Source of the DNA: Pseudomonadota bacterium
Lineage (GTDB): Bacteria; Pseudomonadota; Alphaproteobacteria; Rhizobiales; Rhizobiaceae
Direction: 5' to 3'
DNA: 64,000 nucleotides
Assembly: GCA_023404095.1 (NCBI GenBank)
Contig: JAEYDD010000067.1
Span: 1-64,000 of the forward strand
Shown here: one piece after another, positions 1 to 7,880 of the stretch
Layout of the letters: each line of letters begins with the position of its first letter
Numbering within the stretch: position 1 is the first letter of the stretch
Program-made: the position numbers and the translations under genes
Notes under the pieces: generated by a model
What the model saw: only the letters and a program-made list of their open reading frames with translations
What the model was told of the DNA's origin: nothing
Databases searched by the model: none

Positions 1-1
1 G

Positions 2-367
2 GGCCGGGAGGTCAAGCATACCGGCGATGGCATCATGGCGGCCTTTACCTCGTCGCTGGCCGCTGTTGATTGTGCCATGGATATTCAGCGCGAGTTCCGC
101 CGGTTCAATGCCGACAACCCGGAGCAGATCCACATTCGGATAGGTTTGGATTGCGGCGAACCGGTCGAAGACAGCAATGATCTTTTCGGGGCCACCGTCC
201 AGACCGCTGCAAGGCTTTGCGCCGCCGCAAGCTCCGACCAGATCCTCGTGTCGGAGAATGTTTTCCAGGAGTATGGCGCTGCCGACATCTTTGCCCGCGC
301 CAGCGGCTATCGCCTGAAGGGCTTTGCAAAGCCGGTGCTGGCTCATCAGTGCAACTGGACGCACTGA
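2..367 (+). CDS. Class III adenylate/guanylate cyclase, C-terminal part (5' end outside window)
   Basis: The reading frame is open from the first bases of the window and stops at 365-367, so only the C-terminal ~120 residues are present. They begin with a KHTGDGIMAAF segment, the metal-binding core of class III nucleotidyl cyclase domains. An RIGLDCGEP stretch and QTAARLCAAASSDQILVS follow, matching the conserved R-GL--GE and A-RL---A-----I--S blocks of the family. The reaction would be conversion of ATP (or GTP) to the cyclic nucleotide. Rhizobia carry many such proteins, and the regulatory N-terminus cannot be seen here. The family call is secure; substrate and signal input are unknown. Confidence 0.85.
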   Translation, partial: GREVKHTGDGIMAAFTSSLAAVDCAMDIQREFRRFNADNPEQIHIRIGLDCGEPVEDSNDLFGATVQTAARLCAAASSDQILVSENVFQEYGAADIFARASGYRLKGFAKPVLAHQCNWTH

Positions 368-570
368 GGCCGAAGCGGCCCGTTGTAACAAGCCTTCGAC
401 CCGCTCATGGCTTTGCCTGACGGTCGCTGTTGATATTTCCGCCGCAAGCCCCGCGCCAGCCGACCGTGCCACAATTGCGGCACGGTAAATGCGTTATCAC
501 GCCGCCAGGAATCGCGCCCGCTTTCGGTCCCTGCCAGCAATCGGAATTTCACGGACACGCCTCGCTGATC

Positions 571-1359
571 ATGGCCTCAGAATTTCTTCTCTCCCGCCGG
601 CGTCTTCTGCGCCTCTCCGGGCTTGCCGCGGTGTCTGGCCTGGCCGGCTGTACCTCGTCGATGAACACCGATCGCTTCCGCTGGGAGACCGAGCCCGTCT
701 ATCGAAATCCGGCGCTGGAAGGCGTTCCCGGCCCCATTCTCGAGGGGCGCGACCCCGACCAGGGGCCCTATGAAGAGGCGATGCTGCCGACCGGCATCCC
801 CAATCTCGACCCGCAGTATGCCGCGATCTACGATACCCGCATCGACGGCGGCTTCACTGTTCCGCAGGTGCCCTACCGCAAGATCGATGCCCGCTTCCTG
901 CGCCACGAGGTCGAGGATCCGTTCGGCGAGGCGCCGGGCACGATCATCGTCGATACCGCCAACCGCTACCTCTATTTCACGCTGCCGGGCGGCCGCGCCA
1001 TGCGCTATGGCGTCAGCATCGGCCGCGAAGGATTTGCCTGGAACGGGCGCGGCGTCATCCAGTGGAAACAGGCCTGGCCGCGCTGGACGCCGCCCGATTC
1101 GATGATCGAACGCCAGCCGGAACTGGCGAAATACTCCGCCCGCAAGGGCGGCATGGCGCCGGGCATCTCCAACCCGCTGGGCGCGCGCGCCCTCTACATC
1201 TTCCAGAACGGACAGGATACGCTCTACCGCCTGCACGGCACGCCCGAATGGAAGTCGATCGGCCGGGCGGCCTCGTCGGGCTGCGTCCGCCTGATCAACC
1301 AGGACGTGATGGATCTCTACAGCCGCGTGCCCAACGGCTCGCCGATCGTCGTCATCTGA
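571..1359 (+). CDS. L,D-transpeptidase (YkuD domain), Tat/lipoprotein-type signal
   Basis: Periplasmic peptidoglycan cross-linking or protein-anchoring enzyme of the ErfK/YbiS/YcfS/YnhG family, 262 residues from the ATG at 571. The catalytic motif is plain: HGTP at about residue 223 and SSGCVRL with the nucleophilic Cys at about 239. The N-terminus has an arginine run (SRRRLLRLSG), a hydrophobic core and an LAGC lipobox with Cys near 27, suggesting a lipoprotein possibly exported by Tat. An in-frame start at 430 would add 47 residues ahead of this signal and looks non-coding, so 571 is preferred. The gene stands alone and converges on the response regulator gene at 1424. Confidence 0.9.
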   Translation: MASEFLLSRRRLLRLSGLAAVSGLAGCTSSMNTDRFRWETEPVYRNPALEGVPGPILEGRDPDQGPYEEAMLPTGIPNLDPQYAAIYDTRIDGGFTVPQVPYRKIDARFLRHEVEDPFGEAPGTIIVDTANRYLYFTLPGGRAMRYGVSIGREGFAWNGRGVIQWKQAWPRWTPPDSMIERQPELAKYSARKGGMAPGISNPLGARALYIFQNGQDTLYRLHGTPEWKSIGRAASSGCVRLINQDVMDLYSRVPNGSPIVVI

Positions 1360-1423
1360 TTTCGGGGCGGCGGATGCGGGCGCAGACGTGCTCTGCCCCC
1401 GTTCTGGCCGCTCTTGGAAGCGG

Positions 1424-1801
1424 TCAGCCCGACAGCAGTTCCTGCATCTGGCTCAGGTGCCTGATGGTCAGGGGCTTCTCGAAATAGTTTTTCACGAAGG
1501 CGTAGCGCATTGCGCGCTCCCGGTCGGAGCCGAGGTGGGAGCTGGTCAGCATGGCGACCACGGGCGCATGCACCTTGAAGCGGCTCGCATAGTGATCGAG
1601 AAATTCGAATCCGTTCATGACGGGCATGTTGATGTCGAGGATGATCCCGTCCGGTGTCACCGTCTCCAGCAATGTCAGGGCTTCGGTCCCGTCGTGGGCC
1701 TTGAGGGTTTTGATGGACGGGTCGAACTTGCGGATCGTGTATTCGCAGATGAACTGGTCGTTCTCGTCGTCATCGACCACCAGGATGGTGTTGAGCTTCA
1801 T
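1424..1801 (-). CDS. Single-domain response regulator (CheY/Rcp-like receiver)
   Basis: This 125-residue protein is a lone receiver domain. It has the acidic cluster VVDDDEND (D10-D12), the phospho-acceptor Asp56 in LDINMP, Thr86 in MLTSS and Lys109 in FEKP. No output domain is attached, so it probably signals by protein-protein contact or acts as a phosphate relay. It is translationally coupled to the histidine kinase upstream: the kinase stop and this start share the tetranucleotide at 1798-1801. Kinases with an HDLRSP H-box are often paired with such Rcp-like regulators. The downstream target cannot be inferred from the window. Confidence 0.93.
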   Translation of the reverse strand: MKLNTILVVDDDENDQFICEYTIRKFDPSIKTLKAHDGTEALTLLETVTPDGIILDINMPVMNGFEFLDHYASRFKVHAPVVAMLTSSHLGSDRERAMRYAFVKNYFEKPLTIRHLSQMQELLSG

Positions 1802-3702
1802 GTCCCTCCGTCCTCATTCGGCAGTTCCACGATAAATCGGCTGCCTTTTTCTTTCGGCTCGTATGTCGCAGTCCCGCCGAGCGATTCGGCGCTCTTCTTC
1901 AGAATGTAGAGCCCCAATCCGCTGCCGAATGAACGGCTGGGATGCAGGCGCTTGAACATGCGAAACAGAAACTGGCGCTTTTCCTCCGGAACGCCGATGC
2001 CATTGTCCTCCACGATCAGCCGGACCGATCCCGGTCGCTCCTCAAGGTAGATGTCCACCCGCGGCTCCGGCTCCTGGGGGTCATGGTACTTGATGGCGTT
2101 GGAAAGAAGGTTGCCGACGATCACCTCGAATTTCGACGGCTTATTGCGTATTGTCAATTGCGGGTCGACGTAGTTGCCGATCCGTACCCGGTTTTCGGTC
2201 TCCAGATTGGCCAGCGTGTCTGCCTGGCTCTGCACCACGTCGTGCACCAAAATCGTCTGGTCCTCTTCGTCCAGCAGCCGGTCGCGCGTCAGCACGATGA
2301 TGTTCTGGATGAGCCCGTCCAGCCGGTTGAAGTTGCGTTCCATGCGCCCGAGCGTGCTGCCGAGCGCGTCGTACTCGCCGTTCTCCAGCAGTTCCCGGGA
2401 TATGTTCAGCAGGCCGATGGAGGAGGCGATCGGCGACCGCAGGTCGTGCGAGGTGCGGTAGGCGAACTCTTCCAGTTCCGCATTCGCTGTCAGAAGCTGC
2501 TGTTCGAAGTGCTTTCGCTCGGAAATGTCGCGGATGATGGCGGTGTAGATCGTGCCGTCGGACAGCTCGACGCGGGCGACGGAGATGTCGATGGGAACGG
2601 TGCTGCCGTCCTTGCGCCTGGCCTCCCGTTCGCCGCCTGCCAAGAGCTTCGTCCGCAGCAGGTCGCCGCCGGCGGTACGTTCGGCTTCCGGCAGCAGCAT
2701 TTTTACGCTTTGTCCGATGAGCGCCGCGGGTGGGTATCCGAAGATTTGCTGGCAAGCCGGGTTTGCAGACAGGATCTTTCCGTCCTCGCCGATGGTCAGG
2801 ATGCCGGCGATGGCATGGTCGATGATGGCCGCGAGGCGCCGCTGGCTTTCGCCGAGAACGCTCGTGCTTTGCCGGTAGCGCTTCGAGGTCCAGTAGGAAT
2901 AGGCAAGAAGCCCGACATAGATCGCGCCGGAGATCAGGATCAGGTTGAGGATGGTCGTCGCCGTGGTTGCAAGCGCTTCTGGATGCTGCGGCAGCGGAGC
3001 AAGCATCTGGCTTTGCACTTTCACATAGGCCAGCGACAGCAGCACCAGATAGGTGGCGACGGCAAGCGAGACGGCGATCGCGGTTCCGCGCCCGGCACTG
3101 CGCGGGCCGGAATAGAGGATGCCGATGCCGATGGCGAGAAAGCAGCTTGCGCTCTGCAGCGACATCCGGGTGAAGTCGATCCAGTCATGCGCGCCTTCGA
3201 GGGCGACGATGTAGCCGACCAGCGACGTTGCGGCGATTACAACGCTGATATAGGCGCAGGCGATCTGCAACAGGTCCGTGCCGCCCCTCAGCGCCCGCAG
3301 CATCACGGCGAGACTGACGAGCATGAAGCAGAGGGCCGTATTCGGCGCGATGCGGCCCGGCACGCTGGTGCCGATGTCCACGAACGGTCGGTGGAACAGC
3401 TCGTCTATTCCGAGATCCAGCCCGAAAAGATGTTGAGACAGTGCAAGAGTGCCGTAGACGAACACCGGCACCGTCAGCAGGATCGGCAGCACGTGATAAC
3501 GGGCGAGTGCCAGCAGAAAGGCGACGCCGATCAGCAGGAAGGCGAAGGCCGCGTTGAACTTCATCCCGAAGAAACCCGGATAGCGCTCGGCAAAGGATGC
3601 CGGCTCCGCCAGCCAGACCGCCATCATGGCAACGCCGACCAGGATACACCATAGTCCTGCCAGGACGCCGGTTAGCTGAGAGTGCCGGTGCTCGCTCTGC
3701 AT
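1798..3702 (-). CDS. Membrane-bound PAS-domain sensor histidine kinase
   Basis: The 634-residue protein has three parts. Residues ~10-270 hold about eight hydrophobic segments, resembling a membrane-embedded sensor. A PAS domain spans ~285-395, ending in TAIIRDISERK. The kinase core runs from ~400 to 630. Phospho-acceptor His419 lies in RTSHDLRSP, the N box in NLLSNAIKYH (~531-540), G1 in VEDNGIGVP (~565-572) and G2 in GSGLGLYILKKS (~593-604). A strong Shine-Dalgarno (GGAGG) precedes the ATG at 3702. It overlaps the response regulator gene by 4 bp, so the two form one signalling operon. The ligand is unknown. Confidence 0.93.
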   Translation of the reverse strand: MQSEHRHSQLTGVLAGLWCILVGVAMMAVWLAEPASFAERYPGFFGMKFNAAFAFLLIGVAFLLALARYHVLPILLTVPVFVYGTLALSQHLFGLDLGIDELFHRPFVDIGTSVPGRIAPNTALCFMLVSLAVMLRALRGGTDLLQIACAYISVVIAATSLVGYIVALEGAHDWIDFTRMSLQSASCFLAIGIGILYSGPRSAGRGTAIAVSLAVATYLVLLSLAYVKVQSQMLAPLPQHPEALATTATTILNLILISGAIYVGLLAYSYWTSKRYRQSTSVLGESQRRLAAIIDHAIAGILTIGEDGKILSANPACQQIFGYPPAALIGQSVKMLLPEAERTAGGDLLRTKLLAGGEREARRKDGSTVPIDISVARVELSDGTIYTAIIRDISERKHFEQQLLTANAELEEFAYRTSHDLRSPIASSIGLLNISRELLENGEYDALGSTLGRMERNFNRLDGLIQNIIVLTRDRLLDEEDQTILVHDVVQSQADTLANLETENRVRIGNYVDPQLTIRNKPSKFEVIVGNLLSNAIKYHDPQEPEPRVDIYLEERPGSVRLIVEDNGIGVPEEKRQFLFRMFKRLHPSRSFGSGLGLYILKKSAESLGGTATYEPKEKGSRFIVELPNEDGGT

Positions 3703-3773
3703 GCCACCTCCATCCCGCGTGACCGGCGCAGTTTAATCGAGCCTTCGCCTTTGCACAGGGGGTAGGGCGCGAT

Positions 3774-4265
3774 TTAGACGGTATCTGGCATTTGCTGGGC
3801 GCGCAGCCTGTCGGCCAGCGCCTGCAGCGAAGCGCCGAGCCGGTGCAGGTCGTCGGCGGTGCAGCCGGCCGCCTTGCCGATCTGCATCAGGATGCCGTGC
3901 GCCTCGCCCTTCATCTTTCGGCCCTTGGAGGTCAGCGTGATCAGCACCTGCCGCTCGTCGGCGCGGTCACGCGTGCGCGCGATGTAGCCGCTTGCTTCCA
4001 GGCGCTTCAAAAGCGGCGACAGCGTGCCCGAATCCAGATGCAGCGCCTCGCCCAGCGCCTTCACCGTCTTGCCGTCGTCTTGCCACAGCGACAGCAGCAC
4101 CAGATACTGTGGATAGGTGAGCCCGTAAGGATCGAGCAGCGGCTTGTAGGTGCGGTTGAATGCATGCGCGGCAGAATAGATGGCGAAACAGAGCTGGCGA
4201 TCCAGCGCGAGGTTCGCGTCGTCTTCCATGGCCGGAGAAGGTGAGGGCGCAGGTTCGTTTTCCAT
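3774..4265 (-). CDS. ohrR: OhrR-type MarR family peroxide-sensing repressor
   Basis: MarR-family winged-helix regulator that represses ohr and is inactivated when an N-terminal cysteine is oxidised by organic hydroperoxides. The reactive Cys lies in the QLCFAIYSA motif typical of OhrR. The DNA-binding wing region (LHLDSGTLSPLLKRLEASGYIARTRD) and DERQVLITLTSKG follow. It is divergent from ohr at 4372, the classical arrangement. Start choice: ATG at 4265 is used here; an internal ATG at 4229 puts the Cys at residue 14, close to B. subtilis OhrR Cys15; a TTG at 4292 is less likely. None has a convincing ribosome binding site. Confidence 0.93.
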   Translation of the reverse strand: MENEPAPSPSPAMEDDANLALDRQLCFAIYSAAHAFNRTYKPLLDPYGLTYPQYLVLLSLWQDDGKTVKALGEALHLDSGTLSPLLKRLEASGYIARTRDRADERQVLITLTSKGRKMKGEAHGILMQIGKAAGCTADDLHRLGASLQALADRLRAQQMPDTV

Positions 4266-4306
4266 ACGCCATTGTCGTCGCAAATCGCCCAAAATGCAAT
4301 GTGCAA

Positions 4307-4342
4307 AATTATATTGCGCGCAATCAAATTTGGCGCTATACG
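4307..4342. promoter_or_regulatory. ohr-ohrR intergenic operator and candidate ohr promoter
   Basis: A perfect 12-bp palindrome ATTGCGCGCAAT sits at 4313-4324 and is framed by AATT at 4307-4310 and 4327-4330, giving a 24-bp imperfect dyad. A plausible sigma70-like pair for ohr is TTGCGC (4314-4319) and TATACG (4337-4342) with a 17-bp spacer, so a repressor bound at the dyad would cover the -35 box. Assignment to OhrR is by position between divergent ohrR and ohr, not by a verified consensus. Confidence 0.55.
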
Positions 4343-4371
4343 ATAATCATCAACAACCAAGGAGACCTGAC

Positions 4372-4794
4372 ATGTCCATTCTCTACACCACCAAGGCATT
4401 TGCCACCGGCGGCCGCGCGGGTCATGGCGCGTCCGAAGACGGCGTCCTCGACGTCACCCTCGCCGTGCCGAAGGAACTGGGCGGCGACGGCGCCCGCGGC
4501 ACCAACCCGGAGCAATTGTTCGCCACCGGTTATTCCGCCTGCTTCCTCGGCGCGCTGAAGTTCGTCGCCGGCAAGGAAAAGGTCAAGATCCCGGAGGACG
4601 CCAAGGTCACGGCGACCGTCGGCATCGGCCCGCGCGAGGATGGCGGCGGCTTCGGCATCGAGGCGGCCCTGCAGGTCTCCGTTCCCGGCGTTGACAAGGC
4701 CGTGGTCGAGGAGCTGGTCAAGAAGGCCCACGTCGTCTGCCCCTACAGCCACGCCACGCGCGGCAATCTGGACGTCAAGACGACCGTCGTCTGA
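4372..4794 (+). CDS. ohr: Organic hydroperoxide resistance protein Ohr
   Basis: Thiol-dependent peroxidase of the OsmC/Ohr family that reduces organic hydroperoxides to alcohols; 140 residues, the usual family length. The catalytic pair is Cys57 (in ATGYSACFLGALK) and Cys123 (in VVCPYSHATRGN). The supporting Arg15 and Glu47 (GTNPEQLF) are also present. The ATG at 4372 follows an AAGGAG site. It is transcribed away from ohrR and ends in a strong intrinsic terminator at 4827. Upstream in-frame codons from 4180 overlap the ohrR coding region and are not expected to be used. Confidence 0.97.
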   Translation: MSILYTTKAFATGGRAGHGASEDGVLDVTLAVPKELGGDGARGTNPEQLFATGYSACFLGALKFVAGKEKVKIPEDAKVTATVGIGPREDGGGFGIEAALQVSVPGVDKAVVEELVKKAHVVCPYSHATRGNLDVKTTVV

Positions 4795-4826
4795 GCGGAC
4801 TTGGGCACGCAAAGCCAAATCTCAAG

Positions 4827-4853
4827 GCCCGGCGTCAGCGCCGGGCTTTTCTT
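4827..4853 (+). terminator. Rho-independent terminator after ohr
   Basis: GCCCGGCG (4827-4834) and CGCCGGGC (4839-4846) form a perfect 8-bp stem with a TCAG loop, followed directly by TTTTCTTT. Confidence 0.85.
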
Positions 4854-4899
4854 TGGAAATTTTTGCTCTATATTATTTCCAGTGAAAGGAGATGGTTCG

Positions 4900-5283
4900 A
4901 TGCTTGCCGAAACCCGTTCGCTAGCCCAGCAGGCCTCGGCAGAAACCGTGATGACCAAGGCGGTGGTTCGCGCATCCGAAGCCCTGGGGATGACCGCGCG
5001 CACGCTTTCGGCGGTCCTCGGCGTCTCGGAGGCAAGCGTCTCGCGCATGCGCCGGCAGGACTATCGCCTGGAGCGCGGCACCAAGCCGTTCGAACTTGCC
5101 GTCCTGTTCATCCGCCTGTTCCGCTCGCTGGATGCCATTGTCGGCGGCGACGAGGCGGTGGCCCGCGCCTGGATGTCGGCGGAAAACCGTCTCCTCGGTG
5201 GTCGCCCGATCGATCGCGTCACCTCGATTTCCGGACTTGTCGATGTCCTTGCCTACCTGGACGCCCGCCGCGCTCTCGTCTGA
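4900..5283 (+). CDS. Xre/MbcA/ParS-type antitoxin (DUF2384)
   Basis: A 127-residue protein with an N-terminal Xre-like helix-turn-helix (TARTLSAVLGVSEASVSRMRR) and the DUF2384 C-terminal block (AVARAWMSAENRLLGGRPIDRVTSISGLVDVLAYLDA). It pairs with the RES-domain gene that starts inside its 3' end. Proteins of this family neutralise the RES toxin and repress their own operon. The start is the ATG at 4900 behind AAAGGAG; the in-frame GTG-type extension upstream overlaps the ohr terminator. The AT-rich stretch at 4861-4880 (TATATTATTT) is the likely promoter. Confidence 0.93.
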   Translation: MLAETRSLAQQASAETVMTKAVVRASEALGMTARTLSAVLGVSEASVSRMRRQDYRLERGTKPFELAVLFIRLFRSLDAIVGGDEAVARAWMSAENRLLGGRPIDRVTSISGLVDVLAYLDARRALV

Positions 5284-6061
5284 GGTGCTGGCCTATGCCG
5301 GCCCCGTCTGGCGGCTGGTGGAGGCGCAGCATCGGGTCTCGACGCTGAAGCTCGTCGACACCCTGGAGGAGCAGGCGCTGCTGGAAGAGCTGCTGGAGGA
5401 AAGCAAGCCGGTACTGCCGCCCGAATGCGCCGGCCTCGACTATCTGCTCGCCACTCCCTTTCGCTACGGCGCGGTCTACCCGCACGGCTCGCGCTTTCGC
5501 AGGGCAGGGCGCACGCCGGGCGTTTTCTATGCGGCCGAGGCCGTCACGACGGCTCTGGCCGAAATGGCCTTCTACCGGCTGCTGTTCTACGCCGAATCCC
5601 CGCAGACGCCCTATCCGGCCAATGCGGCCGACTTCACCGCCTTTTCCGCTTCGGTGGCGACGGACGCCGCTCTCGACCTGACGCGCGCCCCGCTTGACCG
5701 TGACGCCGCTTTCTGGACCGAGCCGGCCGACTATGCGGCCTGCCAGGCCCTTTCCGATGCCGCCCGCGACGCCGGCATTGCGGTGATCCGCTACGTCTCC
5801 GTCCGCGATCCCGGGCGCGGGGCGAATGTCGCGCTGCTCTCGGCCACAGCCTTTGCCGCGCCAAAGCCGCTGGACCGCCAGACCTGGCGAATCCGCCTGT
5901 CGGCCCGCGGCGTCCAGGCGATCTGCGAGTTCCCGCCCGCGCGCGTCGAATTCGCGCGCGGACTTTGGCAACGATCCCCGCCTTGCCGTGACCGGCCGAT
6001 AGCCAGCCCACGGCCCCCGCGGCTTGCCGCCGTCGACTTCAACCCGCTGCCGCCTCGCTGA
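5243..6061 (+). CDS. RES-domain toxin
   Basis: RES-domain toxins act on NAD+ (hydrolysis or phosphorolysis) and arrest growth. This 272-residue copy starts at the ATG 5243, overlapping the antitoxin gene by 41 bp. The RES core lies at about residues 75-215: RYGAVYPHGSRFRRAGRTPG carries the conserved Arg and Tyr, followed by VFYAAEAVTTALAEMAFYR with the conserved Glu. It is longer than minimal RES toxins of ~150-180 residues, with an N-terminal extension and a proline/arginine-rich tail. The tail overlaps the 3' end of the convergent ABC-F gene by 23 bp. The pair is a typical chromosomal toxin-antitoxin module. Confidence 0.9.
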   Translation: MSLPTWTPAALSSEVLAYAGPVWRLVEAQHRVSTLKLVDTLEEQALLEELLEESKPVLPPECAGLDYLLATPFRYGAVYPHGSRFRRAGRTPGVFYAAEAVTTALAEMAFYRLLFYAESPQTPYPANAADFTAFSASVATDAALDLTRAPLDRDAAFWTEPADYAACQALSDAARDAGIAVIRYVSVRDPGRGANVALLSATAFAAPKPLDRQTWRIRLSARGVQAICEFPPARVEFARGLWQRSPPCRDRPIASPRPPRLAAVDFNPLPPR

Positions 6062-7568
6062 AGAAGGCCTCGGCATCCTCGACTTCGAGCAGCCTTCGCC
6101 GCTCGATCACCCAGAAACGGTTGGCGACGGCGCGGACGAAGCTGCGGTCATGCGAGACGAACAGGCAGCTTGCCTGCTGCGCCGTCAGCTCGCGCTCCAG
6201 CGCTTCCTGCCCCTCGATGTCGAGATGGTTCGTCGGCTCGTCGAGCAGGTAGAAATTCGGCTCGGAGAGGCGCAGCACCAGCATGCCGAGCCTTGCCTTC
6301 TGCCCGCCCGAAAGCCTGCCGACCGGTTGCCCCTGCATCTCGATGGCAATCCCGATCCCGGCAAGCAGCGAGCGCGCCCGCTGGTCGCCCACCGCAAAGC
6401 GCCGGATGATGGCGCCATGCGGCGTGTCGTCGTCGGCAAGATCCGCCAGCGCCTGATCACCATAGCCAAGGACGAGCGACGGCGTCGCCCTGATGCCACA
6501 AGCGGCGGACCGCCCGGCGTCGCCGCCGATTGCCTCCCGCAGCGCACTGACGAGGCGGGACTTGCCGGCGCCGTTGCGCCCGAGAAGCACGATGCGGTCA
6601 CCCTGGCAGATGAACTGCCGGCCGGTCCGGAACAGCGCCGTTCCGTCCGGCGTGGCGATCTGCGCATCCTCCAGCGTCACCAGCACCTTGGCGTGCGTGC
6701 CGCGATTGGACAGCCGGATCGCCCCGGCGGAGCGCTCCAGATGTGCCGGCCTGGCAGTCTCCTCCAGCCGTTCGGCGCGCTGCTTCAACTGCTTGGTCTT
6801 GACGACGAGCAGGTCGGAGCCGGAATTGATGCCAATATTGTTCAGCTTGGCGGCCTGCTGGCGCAGCTGTTGTGCCTGCTTCATGTCGCGCTGGTAGCGC
6901 CGCTCGTCGGATGCGTCCGCCGCGTCGATGGCCTCCCGCGCTTGGGAATAGGGCAGCGCGAATGTCTGTGACCTCTCCGGGCGAAGGAAGAGCGTCCGGT
7001 TGGTCGTGGCGTCGAGGAAGGCGCGGTCGTGGCTGGCGATGACGACGGGAACGTCGCGCGGCAATGCGTTCAGCCACCCTTCCAGCTGGAGGATGCGGGC
7101 CAGGTCCAGATGGTTGGTCGGCTCGTCGAGAAGCAGCAAGTCCGGCTCGCGCACCCATGTTCGGGCCAGCAGGGCCAGCCGCTGCCAGCCGCCGCTCAGG
7201 TGCGACAGCGGGCGTTCGCGAAGCGTTTCCGGCACCTCCAGCGTTTCCAGGACGACGTCCACGCGCCAGCTTTCATGCTTGGCCTGGTCCGCCGGCAGCG
7301 CATCCTGCACGGCGGCACTGAAGCTCGCGCCGGACAGGGCGGGCGGCACGGTCTGCTCGACATGGCCGACGGTCAGCCCGCGTGATCGCGTGATCTCGCC
7401 TTCGCCCGGTTCGAAGAGACCGGAAATGCAGCGCAAAAGCGTGGACTTGCCGCGCCCGTTCGCGGCAACGAGCCCGATGCGGTCGCCGGCGTTGATGGAA
7501 AGGTTGAGGCCGGAAAACAGCGGCGCACCGAGGGTGACGCCGAGATTGCGCAGAGTAATGAGCGACAT
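6039..7568 (-). CDS. ABC-F family duplicated ATPase
   Basis: The 509-residue protein has two ABC ATPase cassettes and no membrane segments, the ABC-F plan of ribosome-associated translation factors and antibiotic-protection proteins. Walker A motifs are ANGRGKSTLL (~39-48) and GRNGAGKSRLV (~330-340). Each signature (LSGGWQRLALLAR and LSGGQKARLGML) is followed by a LLDEPTNHLD Walker B/D-loop. The basic linker between cassettes (QQLRQQAAKLNN...KTKQLKQRAERLEE) is the expected interdomain arm. The 3' end overlaps the RES gene tail-to-tail. Whether it acts as an EttA/Uup-like factor or in resistance cannot be told. Confidence 0.92.
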   Translation of the reverse strand: MSLITLRNLGVTLGAPLFSGLNLSINAGDRIGLVAANGRGKSTLLRCISGLFEPGEGEITRSRGLTVGHVEQTVPPALSGASFSAAVQDALPADQAKHESWRVDVVLETLEVPETLRERPLSHLSGGWQRLALLARTWVREPDLLLLDEPTNHLDLARILQLEGWLNALPRDVPVVIASHDRAFLDATTNRTLFLRPERSQTFALPYSQAREAIDAADASDERRYQRDMKQAQQLRQQAAKLNNIGINSGSDLLVVKTKQLKQRAERLEETARPAHLERSAGAIRLSNRGTHAKVLVTLEDAQIATPDGTALFRTGRQFICQGDRIVLLGRNGAGKSRLVSALREAIGGDAGRSAACGIRATPSLVLGYGDQALADLADDDTPHGAIIRRFAVGDQRARSLLAGIGIAIEMQGQPVGRLSGGQKARLGMLVLRLSEPNFYLLDEPTNHLDIEGQEALERELTAQQASCLFVSHDRSFVRAVANRFWVIERRRLLEVEDAEAFFSEAAAG

Positions 7569-7880
7569 GATCGATCCCTGATCATCGTCCGAGCGATCGC
7601 CGCATCGAGGGCATCGGCCATCATCGAAGGCAGGGCGTTGAGGCTCGGAAGCATTGGAATTGCGCGCGTCGAAAAAAACGCCGCGCTGCCATCAGGGGCA
7701 AACCAGGGAGGTTATGGGAAACGGTCTCTGGTCAGCCCTGCAAACGCATTTGCAGGGCACAATCGGGACCATGCGAAAGATTGGGCAGAAAATCGAATCT
7801 CACGTCCGCCCTCCTTTCCGGCTACCGTTGAGGATCGCTTGATAGCATCGAAACTGGCGTTTTTCAATGTCGCCGCTTGC
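7569..7880. other. Intergenic region with an isolated perfect hairpin upstream of the ABC-F gene
   Basis: This 312-bp gap holds no credible gene. GCCCTGCAAA (7735-7744) and TTTGCAGGGC (7749-7758) form a perfect 10-bp stem with a CGCA loop. Neither strand has a following T run, so it does not look like a terminator. It lies ~170-190 nt upstream of the ABC-F start and would fall in that gene's leader if transcription begins further upstream. Confidence 0.5.

Noticed and set aside
1942..3654. 570-codon open frame on the plus strand opposite the histidine kinase
   Set aside because: The minus strand has all kinase motifs and a strong ribosome binding site; the plus frame is an antisense shadow typical of high-GC codon usage and shows no family features.
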